Shown here piece after piece: positions 29,256 through 36,747 of a DNA stretch of 64,000 nucleotides. Source of the DNA: Paenibacillus sp. W2I17 (GTDB taxonomy: Bacteria; Bacillota; Bacilli; Paenibacillales; Paenibacillaceae); contig NZ_JAUSXM010000001.1 of the NCBI RefSeq assembly GCF_030815985.1, positions 4,092,001 through 4,156,000 of the forward strand. Reading direction: 5' to 3'. Position 1 is the first letter of the stretch; each line of letters starts with the position of its first letter. The notes beneath the pieces are model-generated. The model made no database searches. It was not told the DNA's origin and saw only the letters and a list, made by a program, of their open reading frames with translations. Position numbers and translations under genes: made by a program.

Positions 29256-30296
29256 ATGAAATGGCGTAAAACGATGGGATTGTTGCTCTTATGCGTGCTT
29301 ATGGTGACTGTAGCCGCATGTGGTGGCAAAGAAGCTGCCCCAGCTGGGCAGAACGGCAACACAAATACGGAAAGCAGCAACGAAGGTGACACTGCCGCCC
29401 TGAAAGATATTAAAGTGGTGCTCGACTGGACACCAAATACGAATCATACCGGCCTGTATGCGGCTGTAGATCAAGGTTTTTATAAGGCCGAAGGCTTGAA
29501 CGTGGAGATTGTACAACCAGGCGCCGGTGGCGCAGATACGATGGTCGCCTCCAATGAAGTACCGTTTGGCGTAAGTTATCAGGAGAGTGTAACTCAAGCC
29601 CGCACACAGGGTGTTCCTCTCGTCTCCATTGCAGCAGTTATTCAGCATAATACATCCGGGTTCGCTGCTCCGGCAGATCGGAATATCAAATCACCGAAAG
29701 ATTTTGAAGGTAAAACCTATGGCGGTTGGGGTTCCCCAGTCGAAGAAGCCGTGATGCAATCCATTATGGAAGGCGACGGAGCCGATGTATCGAAAGTGAA
29801 AAACATTAATATGGGTGACGCCGACTTTTTCACCGCAGTAAAACGGGACATTGATTTTGCATGGATTTTCTACGCATGGACGGGTATTGAAGCCGAACTG
29901 CGCGGGGAACCAATCGACATGTTATATGTGAAGGATTATTCAGATGCACTGGATTATTACACGCCTGTCCTCGTAACCAACGAGCAGACGATCCAAAACG
30001 ACCCCGAGTTGGTGAAAGCATTCCTGAAAGCCACCTCCGAAGGGTATCAATACGCAATTGATCATCCCGAAGACGCAGCGAACATTCTGATCAAGGCCGT
30101 ACCGGATCTGGATAAAGACCTCGTACTGGCAAGCCAGAAGTGGCTCAGTCCAAAATACACGGATGACGCCCCGCGTTGGGGTGAGCAAAAACAGGAAGTG
30201 TGGCAGAACTACACCGACTGGATGTTTAGCAAAAAACTGCTTGATGAACAGATCGATGTGAGCAAGGCATATACAAACGAGTTCTTACCCCAATAA
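29256..30296 (+). CDS. thiY: Thiamine-precursor (pyrimidine) ABC transporter substrate-binding lipoprotein, NMT1/THI5 family
   Basis: 346-residue lipoprotein with signal peptide and lipobox VAAC (Cys22), then a periplasmic-binding-protein fold of the NMT1/THI5-like type. The DWTPNTNHTGLYAAVDQG signature at the mature N terminus is typical of ThiY, which binds hydroxymethyl- or formylaminopyrimidine thiamine precursors. The start is taken at 29256, where AAGGAGAG stands eight bases before ATG; an ATG 13 codons upstream lacks such a site. It is the first gene after the TPP riboswitch. Pyrimidine-precursor specificity is inferred from riboswitch plus family. Confidence 0.9.
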   Translation: MKWRKTMGLLLLCVLMVTVAACGGKEAAPAGQNGNTNTESSNEGDTAALKDIKVVLDWTPNTNHTGLYAAVDQGFYKAEGLNVEIVQPGAGGADTMVASNEVPFGVSYQESVTQARTQGVPLVSIAAVIQHNTSGFAAPADRNIKSPKDFEGKTYGGWGSPVEEAVMQSIMEGDGADVSKVKNINMGDADFFTAVKRDIDFAWIFYAWTGIEAELRGEPIDMLYVKDYSDALDYYTPVLVTNEQTIQNDPELVKAFLKATSEGYQYAIDHPEDAANILIKAVPDLDKDLVLASQKWLSPKYTDDAPRWGEQKQEVWQNYTDWMFSKKLLDEQIDVSKAYTNEFLPQ

Positions 30297-30303
30297 AATT
30301 TCT

Positions 30304-30496
30304 CATATAAAACGAACTTAATATTTACACGAGGACGGAGAGGACAGAAATAACGTGAAAAAGCGAAGCGGTCGCCTTTATCACCGGATTTTCCCTTTAG
30401 AGAAAGGGAATCAAAAAAATCTGGGGATAACAGCGATTGGAAGGTTATTCTGTCATCGAAGTGGCAAGTGTAACAGTCATTAGTTCATTTTATATA
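30304..30496 (+). repeat. Family-1 dispersed repeat, copy C, inside the thi operon
   Basis: Shows ACACGAGGACGGAGAGGACA, the AAGCGAAGCGGTCGCC block, the hairpin core TCACCGGATTTTCCCTT / AAGGGAATC...CTGGGGATAACAG, and the GAAGTGGCAAGTGTAA end. The outer ends ATATAAAACGAACTTAAT and ATTAGTTCATTTTATAT form imperfect terminal inverted repeats. It separates thiY from the thiamine-binding protein gene. Confidence 0.8.
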
Positions 30497-30520
30497 TCAC
30501 GAAAGGAGCCGTGATCTCTC

Positions 30521-30811
30521 ATGGCAAGCACATTACTTAGCATTCAGGTTATTCCGAAAACGCCAAATGGCGAGAACTCTTATCCTTACGTTGATCGCGC
30601 CATTGAAGTTATTCAGCAATCCGGCCTGAAATATCAGGTGAACGCGCTCGACACCACGATGGAAGGTGAACTGGAGGAACTGCTGGAAGTTGTACGTAAA
30701 ATGCACGAGGTACTTGTGGAGGCTGGCAGCCCAAGCATCATCTCCCAGATCAAAATCGCCCATAGCCCTACTGGCTTCAGCATGGATACCCTGACGGAGA
30801 AGTATCGCTAA
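30521..30811 (+). CDS. Thiamine-binding protein (MTH1187/YkoF family, DUF77)
   Basis: 96-residue ferredoxin-like-fold cytoplasmic protein. The N-terminal LLSIQVIPKTP and the LDTTMEGELEELLEVV segment are typical of MTH1187-like proteins, and Bacillus YkoF relatives bind thiamine or its pyrimidine part. GAAAGGAG lies upstream of the ATG. The stop overlaps the permease start by one base (TAATG), so it is tied to the transporter, perhaps as an accessory or chaperone for imported precursor. Confidence 0.85.
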   Translation: MASTLLSIQVIPKTPNGENSYPYVDRAIEVIQQSGLKYQVNALDTTMEGELEELLEVVRKMHEVLVEAGSPSIISQIKIAHSPTGFSMDTLTEKYR

Positions 30812-31569
30812 TGCCTGCCTATTTCAAAAGTGTATGGCCGCCCATTGTGGCGGTTATTCTCTTTATAGCGATATGGCAGGGAGCCGTCTCCCTCTTCCAT
30901 ATTGAGAAATGGATGCTGCCTGCACCATCCGACATCGCCCGCGAAGCGGCAACCCAGGCCGAACGACTTGGTATGCACGCTTCCGCAACCATTCAGTTAA
31001 CGCTGATTGGATTCGCGGCTGGAACAGCGGTTGGATTACTGATTGCAATGGTGCTGCATTTGGTTCCTTTTCTCAAGTCGGCCCTGTACCCTCTACTTAT
31101 TCTTAGTCAAAATATCCCAACTATCGCGCTCGCGCCGCTCCTGTTAATCTGGTTCGGATTCGGGCTGTTGCCCAAGCTGATTACCATCATCCTGGTCTGT
31201 TTCTTCCCCGTTGCAGTGGCGGCTATGGACGGCTTGACCCGTACAGATGCAGCGATGATGAACTATATGCGCATGGCTGGTGCGAAACGTCATCAGATTT
31301 TCTGGAAGCTGGAGCTTCCCCATGCGCTGCCATCCGTGTTCTCCGGTGTCAAAATCGCCGCTACCTATAGCGTGATGGGTGCCATCATCGCCGAATGGAT
31401 TGGTGCAGACAAGGGTATTGGTTATTATATGATGCTGCAAAAGTCGGCTTATCGTACGGACCGCCTATTCGTGGCGATCATGATTATTGTCGCGCTCAGC
31501 TTGCTGCTCTTCCTGTTCATTGCCCTGCTGGAGAAGCTGCTCGTGCGCTGGCGGCCACAGAAGCGGTAG
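30811..31569 (+). CDS. thiX: Thiamine-precursor ABC transporter permease
   Basis: 252-residue inner-membrane permease of the SsuC/TauC/ThiX family with about six helices. The EAA loop that contacts the ATPase is visible as MRMAGAKRHQIFWKLELPHA. It uses the ATG overlapping the previous stop. With the substrate-binding lipoprotein and the ATPase it forms a complete importer under TPP riboswitch control. Confidence 0.9.
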   Translation: MPAYFKSVWPPIVAVILFIAIWQGAVSLFHIEKWMLPAPSDIAREAATQAERLGMHASATIQLTLIGFAAGTAVGLLIAMVLHLVPFLKSALYPLLILSQNIPTIALAPLLLIWFGFGLLPKLITIILVCFFPVAVAAMDGLTRTDAAMMNYMRMAGAKRHQIFWKLELPHALPSVFSGVKIAATYSVMGAIIAEWIGADKGIGYYMMLQKSAYRTDRLFVAIMIIVALSLLLFLFIALLEKLLVRWRPQKR

Positions 31570-31607
31570 TAAAGCAAGTAATCTGTATATTAGGAAGTGA
31601 TGACCAT

Positions 31608-32510
31608 ATGAATCGGCAACAGGATGAACAAGTCCAGCCTGGACGAGGAGCAAGTGTAATGGAGCCAAAGCATGGTGAAAAGCTTCACCATGCTACCCCT
31701 AATCGACCTGCTGCTCCTGCTTCGATTCCACCTGCACTGGACGTCGTTGATGTTCATGCATCATTCCGTGAACGGCGCAGCAAGCTACCGGTTCTGAACG
31801 GCCTGTCCATGACTGTGGAGCAAGGCGAGTTTGTTGCTATCGTTGGACCTTCTGGCTGTGGCAAGAGCACCCTGTTCCATATCATCGGCGGTCTGCTGAA
31901 GCCACAGGAAGGCCAAGTGCTTATGAACGGTCAGAATGTAACGGGACAGCGTGGCAAGATTAGTTATATGCCACAACAACCCGCTCTTTTCCCTTGGCGC
32001 ACCATTGAAGACAATGTACTGCTCGCTGGAGAAGTAGCTTCAAGTGCTCCCCCCCGGACCGAAGCACTTGCAGAAGCTCGTAAGTGGTTAAGCAGCGTGG
32101 GTCTTGCCGGGTTCGAGCAGGCATACCCTCATATGCTGTCGGGCGGAATGCAGCAGCGTGCTGCATTTCTGCGCGCCCTGCTCAGTCCGCAGGAACTCAT
32201 GCTGCTGGACGAACCTTTCAGCGCGCTGGATGCACTGACACGTAGCGACATGCAGCGCTGGCTGCTCGATATCTGGGAACAGAACCGCCGCTCGGTGCTG
32301 TTCATCACCCATAATATCGAAGAAGCATTGCTGCTAGCGGATCGGGTCTATGTATTATCCAACCGACCTGCAACGGTGTTGCACGAGGTGCATGTTCCTT
32401 TTGATCGCCCAAGACGAGAAGAAATTACGGAGGAATCCGCATTCCTTGCGCGTAAACGGGAGATTGCTCAGTGGATGCGAGAAGAACAGCAGAAAGCCCG
32501 CCTATCTTGA
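31608..32510 (+). CDS. thiZ: Thiamine-precursor ABC transporter ATP-binding protein
   Basis: 300-residue ATPase energising the importer. Walker A is GPSGCGKST, the Q-loop is MPQQPALFPW, the signature is LSGGMQQRAAF and Walker B is LMLLDEP followed by the H-loop FITHNIEEA. The start at 31608 begins MNRQQDE after GGAAGTGATGACC; the frame is open upstream but that region overlaps the permease gene. There is an unusual 40-residue polar N-terminal extension before the ABC domain. The terminator overlaps its 3' end. Confidence 0.9.
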   Translation: MNRQQDEQVQPGRGASVMEPKHGEKLHHATPNRPAAPASIPPALDVVDVHASFRERRSKLPVLNGLSMTVEQGEFVAIVGPSGCGKSTLFHIIGGLLKPQEGQVLMNGQNVTGQRGKISYMPQQPALFPWRTIEDNVLLAGEVASSAPPRTEALAEARKWLSSVGLAGFEQAYPHMLSGGMQQRAAFLRALLSPQELMLLDEPFSALDALTRSDMQRWLLDIWEQNRRSVLFITHNIEEALLLADRVYVLSNRPATVLHEVHVPFDRPRREEITEESAFLARKREIAQWMREEQQKARLS

Positions 32511-32524
32511 TAGTGCGGGTTTTT
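32497..32524 (+). terminator. Terminator of the thi operon
   Basis: Stem CCCGC with inner TATC/GATA pairing to GCGGG, followed by TTTTT. The 5' arm lies in the last codons of the ATPase gene. Confidence 0.75.
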
Positions 32525-32615
32525 AAGTTATTATTTTCCTTTATTGGGTGATCCACCACAAAAAAATCTGCGTAACATAGTTAAAATATAAATGACCACA
32601 AGGAGGAATTCCCTC

Positions 32616-33422
32616 GTGCATTCTCAAGCTTTTGCACCATTCATTGATGCTCATATTCACTTCGATCAGTATACCTCTGACGAACAACGCGAAATGCTCC
32701 TATCTTTCCCGTCTCAGCAAGTCGAGGCAGTCATCGCCGTGTCCATGAATCTCGCTTCTGCCCAGGCTAATCTGGAGCTTGCAAAACAACATCCACGTAA
32801 TATCTATCCGGCCTTCGGTTTCCATCCGGAACAGGAACTGCCGTCCATTGCAGAAATGGACCTGTTCTTCCAATGGATCGAGAAGCATATGGGACAAGCT
32901 ACAGCCATCGGAGAGGTTGGCCTTCCCTATTACAATCGTCAGGAAGCGGAGCAGACAGGGCAGCGCTTCGATCAGAGCGGGTATATCAAGCTGCTTGAAC
33001 GTTTCATCCAACTTGCCAAAAAGCATAACAAACCACTTGTCCTTCATGCGGTATACGAAGATGCGGATATCGTCTGTGATTTGCTGGAGCAAAATCAGTT
33101 CCGCCGTGCTCATTTCCACTGGTTCAAGGGATCTCGCGAAACCATTAGACGCATGGCTGATAATGGATATTTCATCTCTTTCACGCCAGATATTCATTAC
33201 GAAGAAGAGATTCGTGAACTCGCCCGGCAATATCCATCAGAACAAGTGATGGCCGAGACCGACGGACCTTGGACCTTCCAAGGACCATTTCAGGGACGAA
33301 TGACACACCCCGCCATGACCAGACAGGTTATCCAGGCATGGAGTGAGATCACCGGCATGGGAACCGAGCGGGCCGCCCGTCTTTTTTATCAGAACACAAA
33401 GCGTTTCTATGGCTTAACTTGA
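32616..33422 (+). CDS. TatD-family metal-dependent hydrolase
   Basis: About 268 residues, amidohydrolase-fold TIM barrel. Metal ligands are visible in DAHIHFDQY, GEVGLPYY (Glu), LVLHAVYEDAD (His), AHFHWFKG (His) and MAETDGPW (Asp). TatD relatives are 3'-5' exonucleases or deacylases; the exact activity here is unknown. The start is the GTG at 32616, because AAGGAGG sits nine bases before it; an ATG eight codons upstream precedes the Shine-Dalgarno and has no site of its own. Confidence 0.85.
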   Translation: MHSQAFAPFIDAHIHFDQYTSDEQREMLLSFPSQQVEAVIAVSMNLASAQANLELAKQHPRNIYPAFGFHPEQELPSIAEMDLFFQWIEKHMGQATAIGEVGLPYYNRQEAEQTGQRFDQSGYIKLLERFIQLAKKHNKPLVLHAVYEDADIVCDLLEQNQFRRAHFHWFKGSRETIRRMADNGYFISFTPDIHYEEEIRELARQYPSEQVMAETDGPWTFQGPFQGRMTHPAMTRQVIQAWSEITGMGTERAARLFYQNTKRFYGLT

Positions 33423-33476
33423 GTACATTTTAGGTAGCAGCAAGTACTCTCGCTTGCCCTGCCAACACAGCACAAA

Positions 33477-33507
33477 GAAGCCAGTCGGTTTCGCCCCGAC
33501 TGACTTC
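33477..33507. terminator. Hairpin terminator between the TatD-like gene and nitroreductase
   Basis: Twelve-base stem with one mismatch (33477-33488 with 33496-33507) between convergent genes; short T runs on either side. Confidence 0.65.
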
Positions 33508-33526
33508 TAGTCTACTATTATATATC

Positions 33527-33745
33527 AGTTGAACTAAATTTTTACACAGGAACGTAGAGGACAGAAATAACCTGAGGAAGCAGAGCGGTCGCCTAAAAGC
33601 TTTCTGAAAGAAGGCTACTTCGGAAGCATACGCTATCACTAGATTTTCACCTTCACAAAAATTGGATCAAAAAATCTGGGGATAACAGCGATCGGAAGGT
33701 TGTTCTGTCATCGGAGTGGCAAGTGTAACTACCTTTAGTTCAACT
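33527..33745 (+). repeat. Family-1 dispersed repeat, copy D, with perfect terminal inverted repeats
   Basis: AGTTGAACTAAA (33527-33538) and TTTAGTTCAACT (33734-33745) are perfect 12-bp terminal inverted repeats; inner TTTTTACAC and GTGTAACT continue the symmetry. The interior carries the family core ATCTGGGGATAACAGCGATC and an extra AAAGCTTTCTGAAAGAAGG block shared with copy E. Its right end touches the nitroreductase stop codon. It fills most of the 33423-33744 gap. Confidence 0.85.
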
Positions 33746-34488
33746 TAACGCTTCAAGAATCCTTTGCCTTCCAAGAACGGTCTCACTTGCAACCTTGTCG
33801 GCTCAGTCAAGCGCTTCGCCATCAGTTCGGACCATGGAGTCGTTCTTTCACCGTTAGTCCGTTCTTTCATGTAGGCTGTCGTTGTCTCATCATACTGCTC
33901 AACACCTTTGATGCTCTGCTCGGCATTATAACGATTACGATGCAGAACTGCATTAAGTGGCAACCGCGGGCGAATTCCCGTTTCCTGATCTGCAACACCA
34001 ATACACATGCCATACACCGGATATACCCCTTCCGGCAATCCCAACAGCTCAGCAACTTCCTCAATCCGGGTACGAAGCCCGCCAATATATACGATTCCGA
34101 ACCCTAGTGACTCTGCTGCCAGAGCGGCGTTCTGGGAAGCCAGTGCAGCATCAATTGTGGCTACCATGAAATTCTCGGTTGAATCAGCATACGATTCCTT
34201 CTCAGGAAGATGACGTTTCGCAGCATCACTCAGTCGATACAGATCAGCACACCATACGAGAAACACCGGACATTCATTGACATAGGCCTGATTGCCTGCC
34301 AATTCAGCCAGCTTGGCTTTTTGCTCTAAATCAGTCACAGCAATTACGGTATATGCTTGCACACTACTTGAAGAGGAAGCCATCTGCCCAGCCGCTACGA
34401 TGGCTGCAAGCTGCTCATCACTTACCGGGTCTGGCTTGAATTTGCGTACAGAGCGGTGTTTCATCATCAACTCAATGGTTTCATTCAT
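33745..34488 (-). CDS. NADPH-dependent nitroreductase/FMN reductase (NfrA type)
   Basis: 247-residue flavoprotein of the oxygen-insensitive nitroreductase family. The N-terminal HRSVRKFKPDPVSDEQL and the QMASSSSSVQAYTVIAV segment mark the FMN-binding site; GLGTRIEEVAELLGLPEGVYPV-type residues (here GLRTRIEEVAELLGLP) follow. Such enzymes use NADPH to reduce flavins, quinones or nitro compounds. The ATG overlaps the end of the TetR gene by eight bases, so both are co-transcribed and the regulator may control it. Confidence 0.88.
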   Translation of the reverse strand: MNETIELMMKHRSVRKFKPDPVSDEQLAAIVAAGQMASSSSSVQAYTVIAVTDLEQKAKLAELAGNQAYVNECPVFLVWCADLYRLSDAAKRHLPEKESYADSTENFMVATIDAALASQNAALAAESLGFGIVYIGGLRTRIEEVAELLGLPEGVYPVYGMCIGVADQETGIRPRLPLNAVLHRNRYNAEQSIKGVEQYDETTTAYMKERTNGERTTPWSELMAKRLTEPTRLQVRPFLEGKGFLKR

Positions 34489-35080
34489 GGCTGTTCACTC
34501 CCAATCCTCGTAATACGAACTCAATTGTCTGCTCAGCAAGCTCGTCGGTATTCATATCCTGATAATCAAAGCCAAATCGTGAATTCTTGGCCCGTTTGTG
34601 CGCCAAAGCCACACCCATAACCTGAAGCATCGCATAAGATACGGACTCGACCTGGAACAATCCCTGGTCTTTTCCTTCTTGCAGCAGTTCCCTCACTCGG
34701 GTCCATACAGGGTCTAGAAAACGAAATACGGTAGCTGTACGATGTGTACGCAGTGTAATTTCAAGCTGCACAATATCGCTCATCTCCCGATCCGTCATCG
34801 TGAACTTCACAACTTCACCAATAATTCGGCGGATACCTTCCACAGGCGAGGACATCGACTCTTCCGCCAGCGAGTTCATCATATGCCCAGGGAAAAAATG
34901 CTCAAATAATGCTTCGAACACCTTTTCTTTTCCGCCAAAATGATAAGACACCAACGACACATTGGCACCTGCCTCATCACATATTTGACGAACACTCGTC
35001 CCGTCATACCCTTGCTGTGCAAAAAGCTTCTTGGCTGCAAGCAATATCCTCGTTTTGATATCCAACTCCGGTTCCGTCAT
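34481..35080 (-). CDS. TetR/AcrR-family transcriptional regulator
   Basis: 199-residue repressor. The N-terminal TetR HTH is clear: TRILLAAKKLFAQQGYDGTS, VRQICDEAGANVSLVSYHF and GGKEKVFEALFEHF. The C-terminal ligand domain resembles the CerR/YttP-like type. It overlaps the nitroreductase gene by eight bases and lies beside the YhgE-like gene, whose promoter region carries two palindromes of the kind TetR proteins bind. Ligand unknown. Confidence 0.88.
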   Translation of the reverse strand: MTEPELDIKTRILLAAKKLFAQQGYDGTSVRQICDEAGANVSLVSYHFGGKEKVFEALFEHFFPGHMMNSLAEESMSSPVEGIRRIIGEVVKFTMTDREMSDIVQLEITLRTHRTATVFRFLDPVWTRVRELLQEGKDQGLFQVESVSYAMLQVMGVALAHKRAKNSRFGFDYQDMNTDELAEQTIEFVLRGLGVNSHE

Positions 35081-35167
35081 TCCGTCCCGCTCCCTCTTGT
35101 CCGTTCATCTCATTCGCTCCAGCTCAAGGACTGCAGCCAGCGATTCATCTGTCTATTATATTACACC

Positions 35168-35198
35168 AAGCACCCCGATGAAAATCATCGGGGTGCTT
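35168..35198 (-). terminator. Hairpin terminator after the YhgE-like gene
   Basis: Fourteen-base-pair perfect stem (AAGCACCCCGATGA with TCATCGGGGTGCTT) and a 3-base loop, 37 bases beyond the YhgE-like stop codon; weak T tract. Confidence 0.8.
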
Positions 35199-35234
35199 GT
35201 CCTATCTATGAAGCCATAACATGCATCTGCTGTA

Positions 35235-36395
35235 TTAGTTGTTTGCTTGAGCAGGGCTTGGAGCCATAGCTGGCATGCGTTGTTTTTTCAACAACGTCAC
35301 GACCAGGGACAACGCAACGGCAACCAACAGCACAATCACGATAGAGCCCGCAGCAGACTGAACTCCTGGGCCCCCCAACTGCACGCTCAGAATACCCTGA
35401 ACGGCGTATGTTGCAGGCAGGTACTGCCCAATGCCGCTATAGAAGCTGTTCAGCAATTCACGCGGTACCATTGCACCGGAAGATACCAGCTGCAAGGACA
35501 GTGAGATGATGTTGAACAGACTTCCTGCAGGTCCGAAGCAGATCAGGAAGAACTGGGAGAAGAACATAAACGTGCACAGGAAGAGCGCCTGGAACAACCA
35601 GAATGCAACGAATCCTTGTGCAATCTGTCCTCCCAGTGCCACGATCAATGATGATCCCAGCAAGGAAACGACCAATGCAGAACCCACGTTAATGACTACT
35701 CTCGCGCCAAACAAAGTCAATCGGGAATAGGTAGATGACAGCATACCCATAGCTGTCTGGAGGTTCATCCCCATGATCATGGCACCTACATAGGAAGCCA
35801 GTACCATCATCATCGGCACCATCTGATTATTCATCCCGTTAACCGGGTTGATGGACGTTGTCGTTCCTTCCACTCGGGTAGTCAGGTTAGTAGCGGCTTC
35901 AGCAGCCTGATCGGCAGGCGTACCTGAAGCGGTTAACACCGTCTGTACTCCTTGTGCTGTAGCTTGTTTGTTAATCGTGTTTGTCACACTTTGTGATACA
36001 CCTTGCATCATGCTTTTAATCGTAACCGGGTTTGCTTCATTAATGGTGTATTTAATCTCGGCGGTGGAGCCAGCCGTCTGAAGCAATTCGTTAAATCCAG
36101 CCGGGATATCCAGCACCATGTGTACTTGGTGATGATTCAGCTGATCCAACGCTTCAGCCGCACTCAGATTGGATACGGTATGAAAAGGCAGTGTTCCTGC
36201 GAGCGAATCCGCAATTCCTTTGGACATTTCGCCGTCCTCGTTCACAATCGCAACCGTCAATTCTTTCGTACGGTCATTTACTCCAGAATATGCGGTCATC
36301 CAGATCACGCTAAAGATCACTTGGAACATAAGTGCTGTTACGATCCCTACAATCACTGGCGGTTTTTTAAACAATGTACGTAAAGCCTGTAACAT
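35235..36395 (-). CDS. YhgE/Pip- or SNG1-like membrane transport protein (DUF3533)
   Basis: 386-residue membrane protein: one N-terminal helix (VIVGIVTALMFQVIFSVIW), a large extracytoplasmic domain (about 35-185) and five C-terminal helices, the layout of ABC-2-type exporters lacking their own ATPase and of the YhgE/Pip family. VAIVNEDGE at about residue 47 is typical. Likely role is efflux or lipid/cell-envelope export; substrate unknown. GGAGG lies nine bases before the ATG. Its promoter carries tandem TetR-like operators, suggesting induction by a compound sensed by the neighbouring regulator. Confidence 0.8.
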   Translation of the reverse strand: MLQALRTLFKKPPVIVGIVTALMFQVIFSVIWMTAYSGVNDRTKELTVAIVNEDGEMSKGIADSLAGTLPFHTVSNLSAAEALDQLNHHQVHMVLDIPAGFNELLQTAGSTAEIKYTINEANPVTIKSMMQGVSQSVTNTINKQATAQGVQTVLTASGTPADQAAEAATNLTTRVEGTTTSINPVNGMNNQMVPMMMVLASYVGAMIMGMNLQTAMGMLSSTYSRLTLFGARVVINVGSALVVSLLGSSLIVALGGQIAQGFVAFWLFQALFLCTFMFFSQFFLICFGPAGSLFNIISLSLQLVSSGAMVPRELLNSFYSGIGQYLPATYAVQGILSVQLGGPGVQSAAGSIVIVLLVAVALSLVVTLLKKQRMPAMAPSPAQANN

Positions 36396-36436
36396 AAAAG
36401 GTGTCCTCCATTACTCAAATAGTTCTAATTTGATTT

Positions 36437-36465
36437 AAACAGTTGTTTGAATCAAACGATCGTTT
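36437..36465. promoter_or_regulatory. Tandem TetR-like operator sites
   Basis: Two palindromes 17 bases apart: AAACAGTTGTTT (36437-36448, two central mismatches) and AAACGATCGTTT (36454-36465, perfect), the second extended by flanking TTTAAA-type bases. They lie 42-70 bases before the YhgE-like start codon. Confidence 0.6.
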
Positions 36466-36479
36466 AAATTTTATGTGAA

Positions 36480-36747
36480 TATGTCCATATTGTCAACTCA
36501 TTTTTGAAAAATTCAGAAAACGTAAGCTTTATTCATGAATACAATCGATCTATTTTCACAAAAGAGCATTATGCTATCCTTTCTCCGTAGAAAAGAACAT
36601 CTATACCAACGATTCAGGCTTACTTTCTGGCGACTCAACTGTATTTTTTCTCAACAAAAAACACGGTCCGCCGCAGCGAACCGCACATTTATTCATCCTT
36701 ACTTCATTTACAATGAGGCGTTGAATATATCTCCAAACAAAGTTCGG
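36480..36747. other. Intergenic region with no recognised gene
   Basis: Between divergent-promoter DNA of the YhgE-like gene and the 3' end of copA. I see no convincing ORF, repeat copy or terminator hairpin; the end of copA transcription is not obvious. Confidence 0.45.

Noticed and set aside
31395..31607. 71-codon upstream extension of the thi ATPase frame
   Set aside because: It overlaps the permease gene in another frame; the ATG at 31608 lies in proper intergenic position.
32592..32615. ATG start for the TatD-like gene
   Set aside because: It stands upstream of the AAGGAGG that serves the GTG at 32616.
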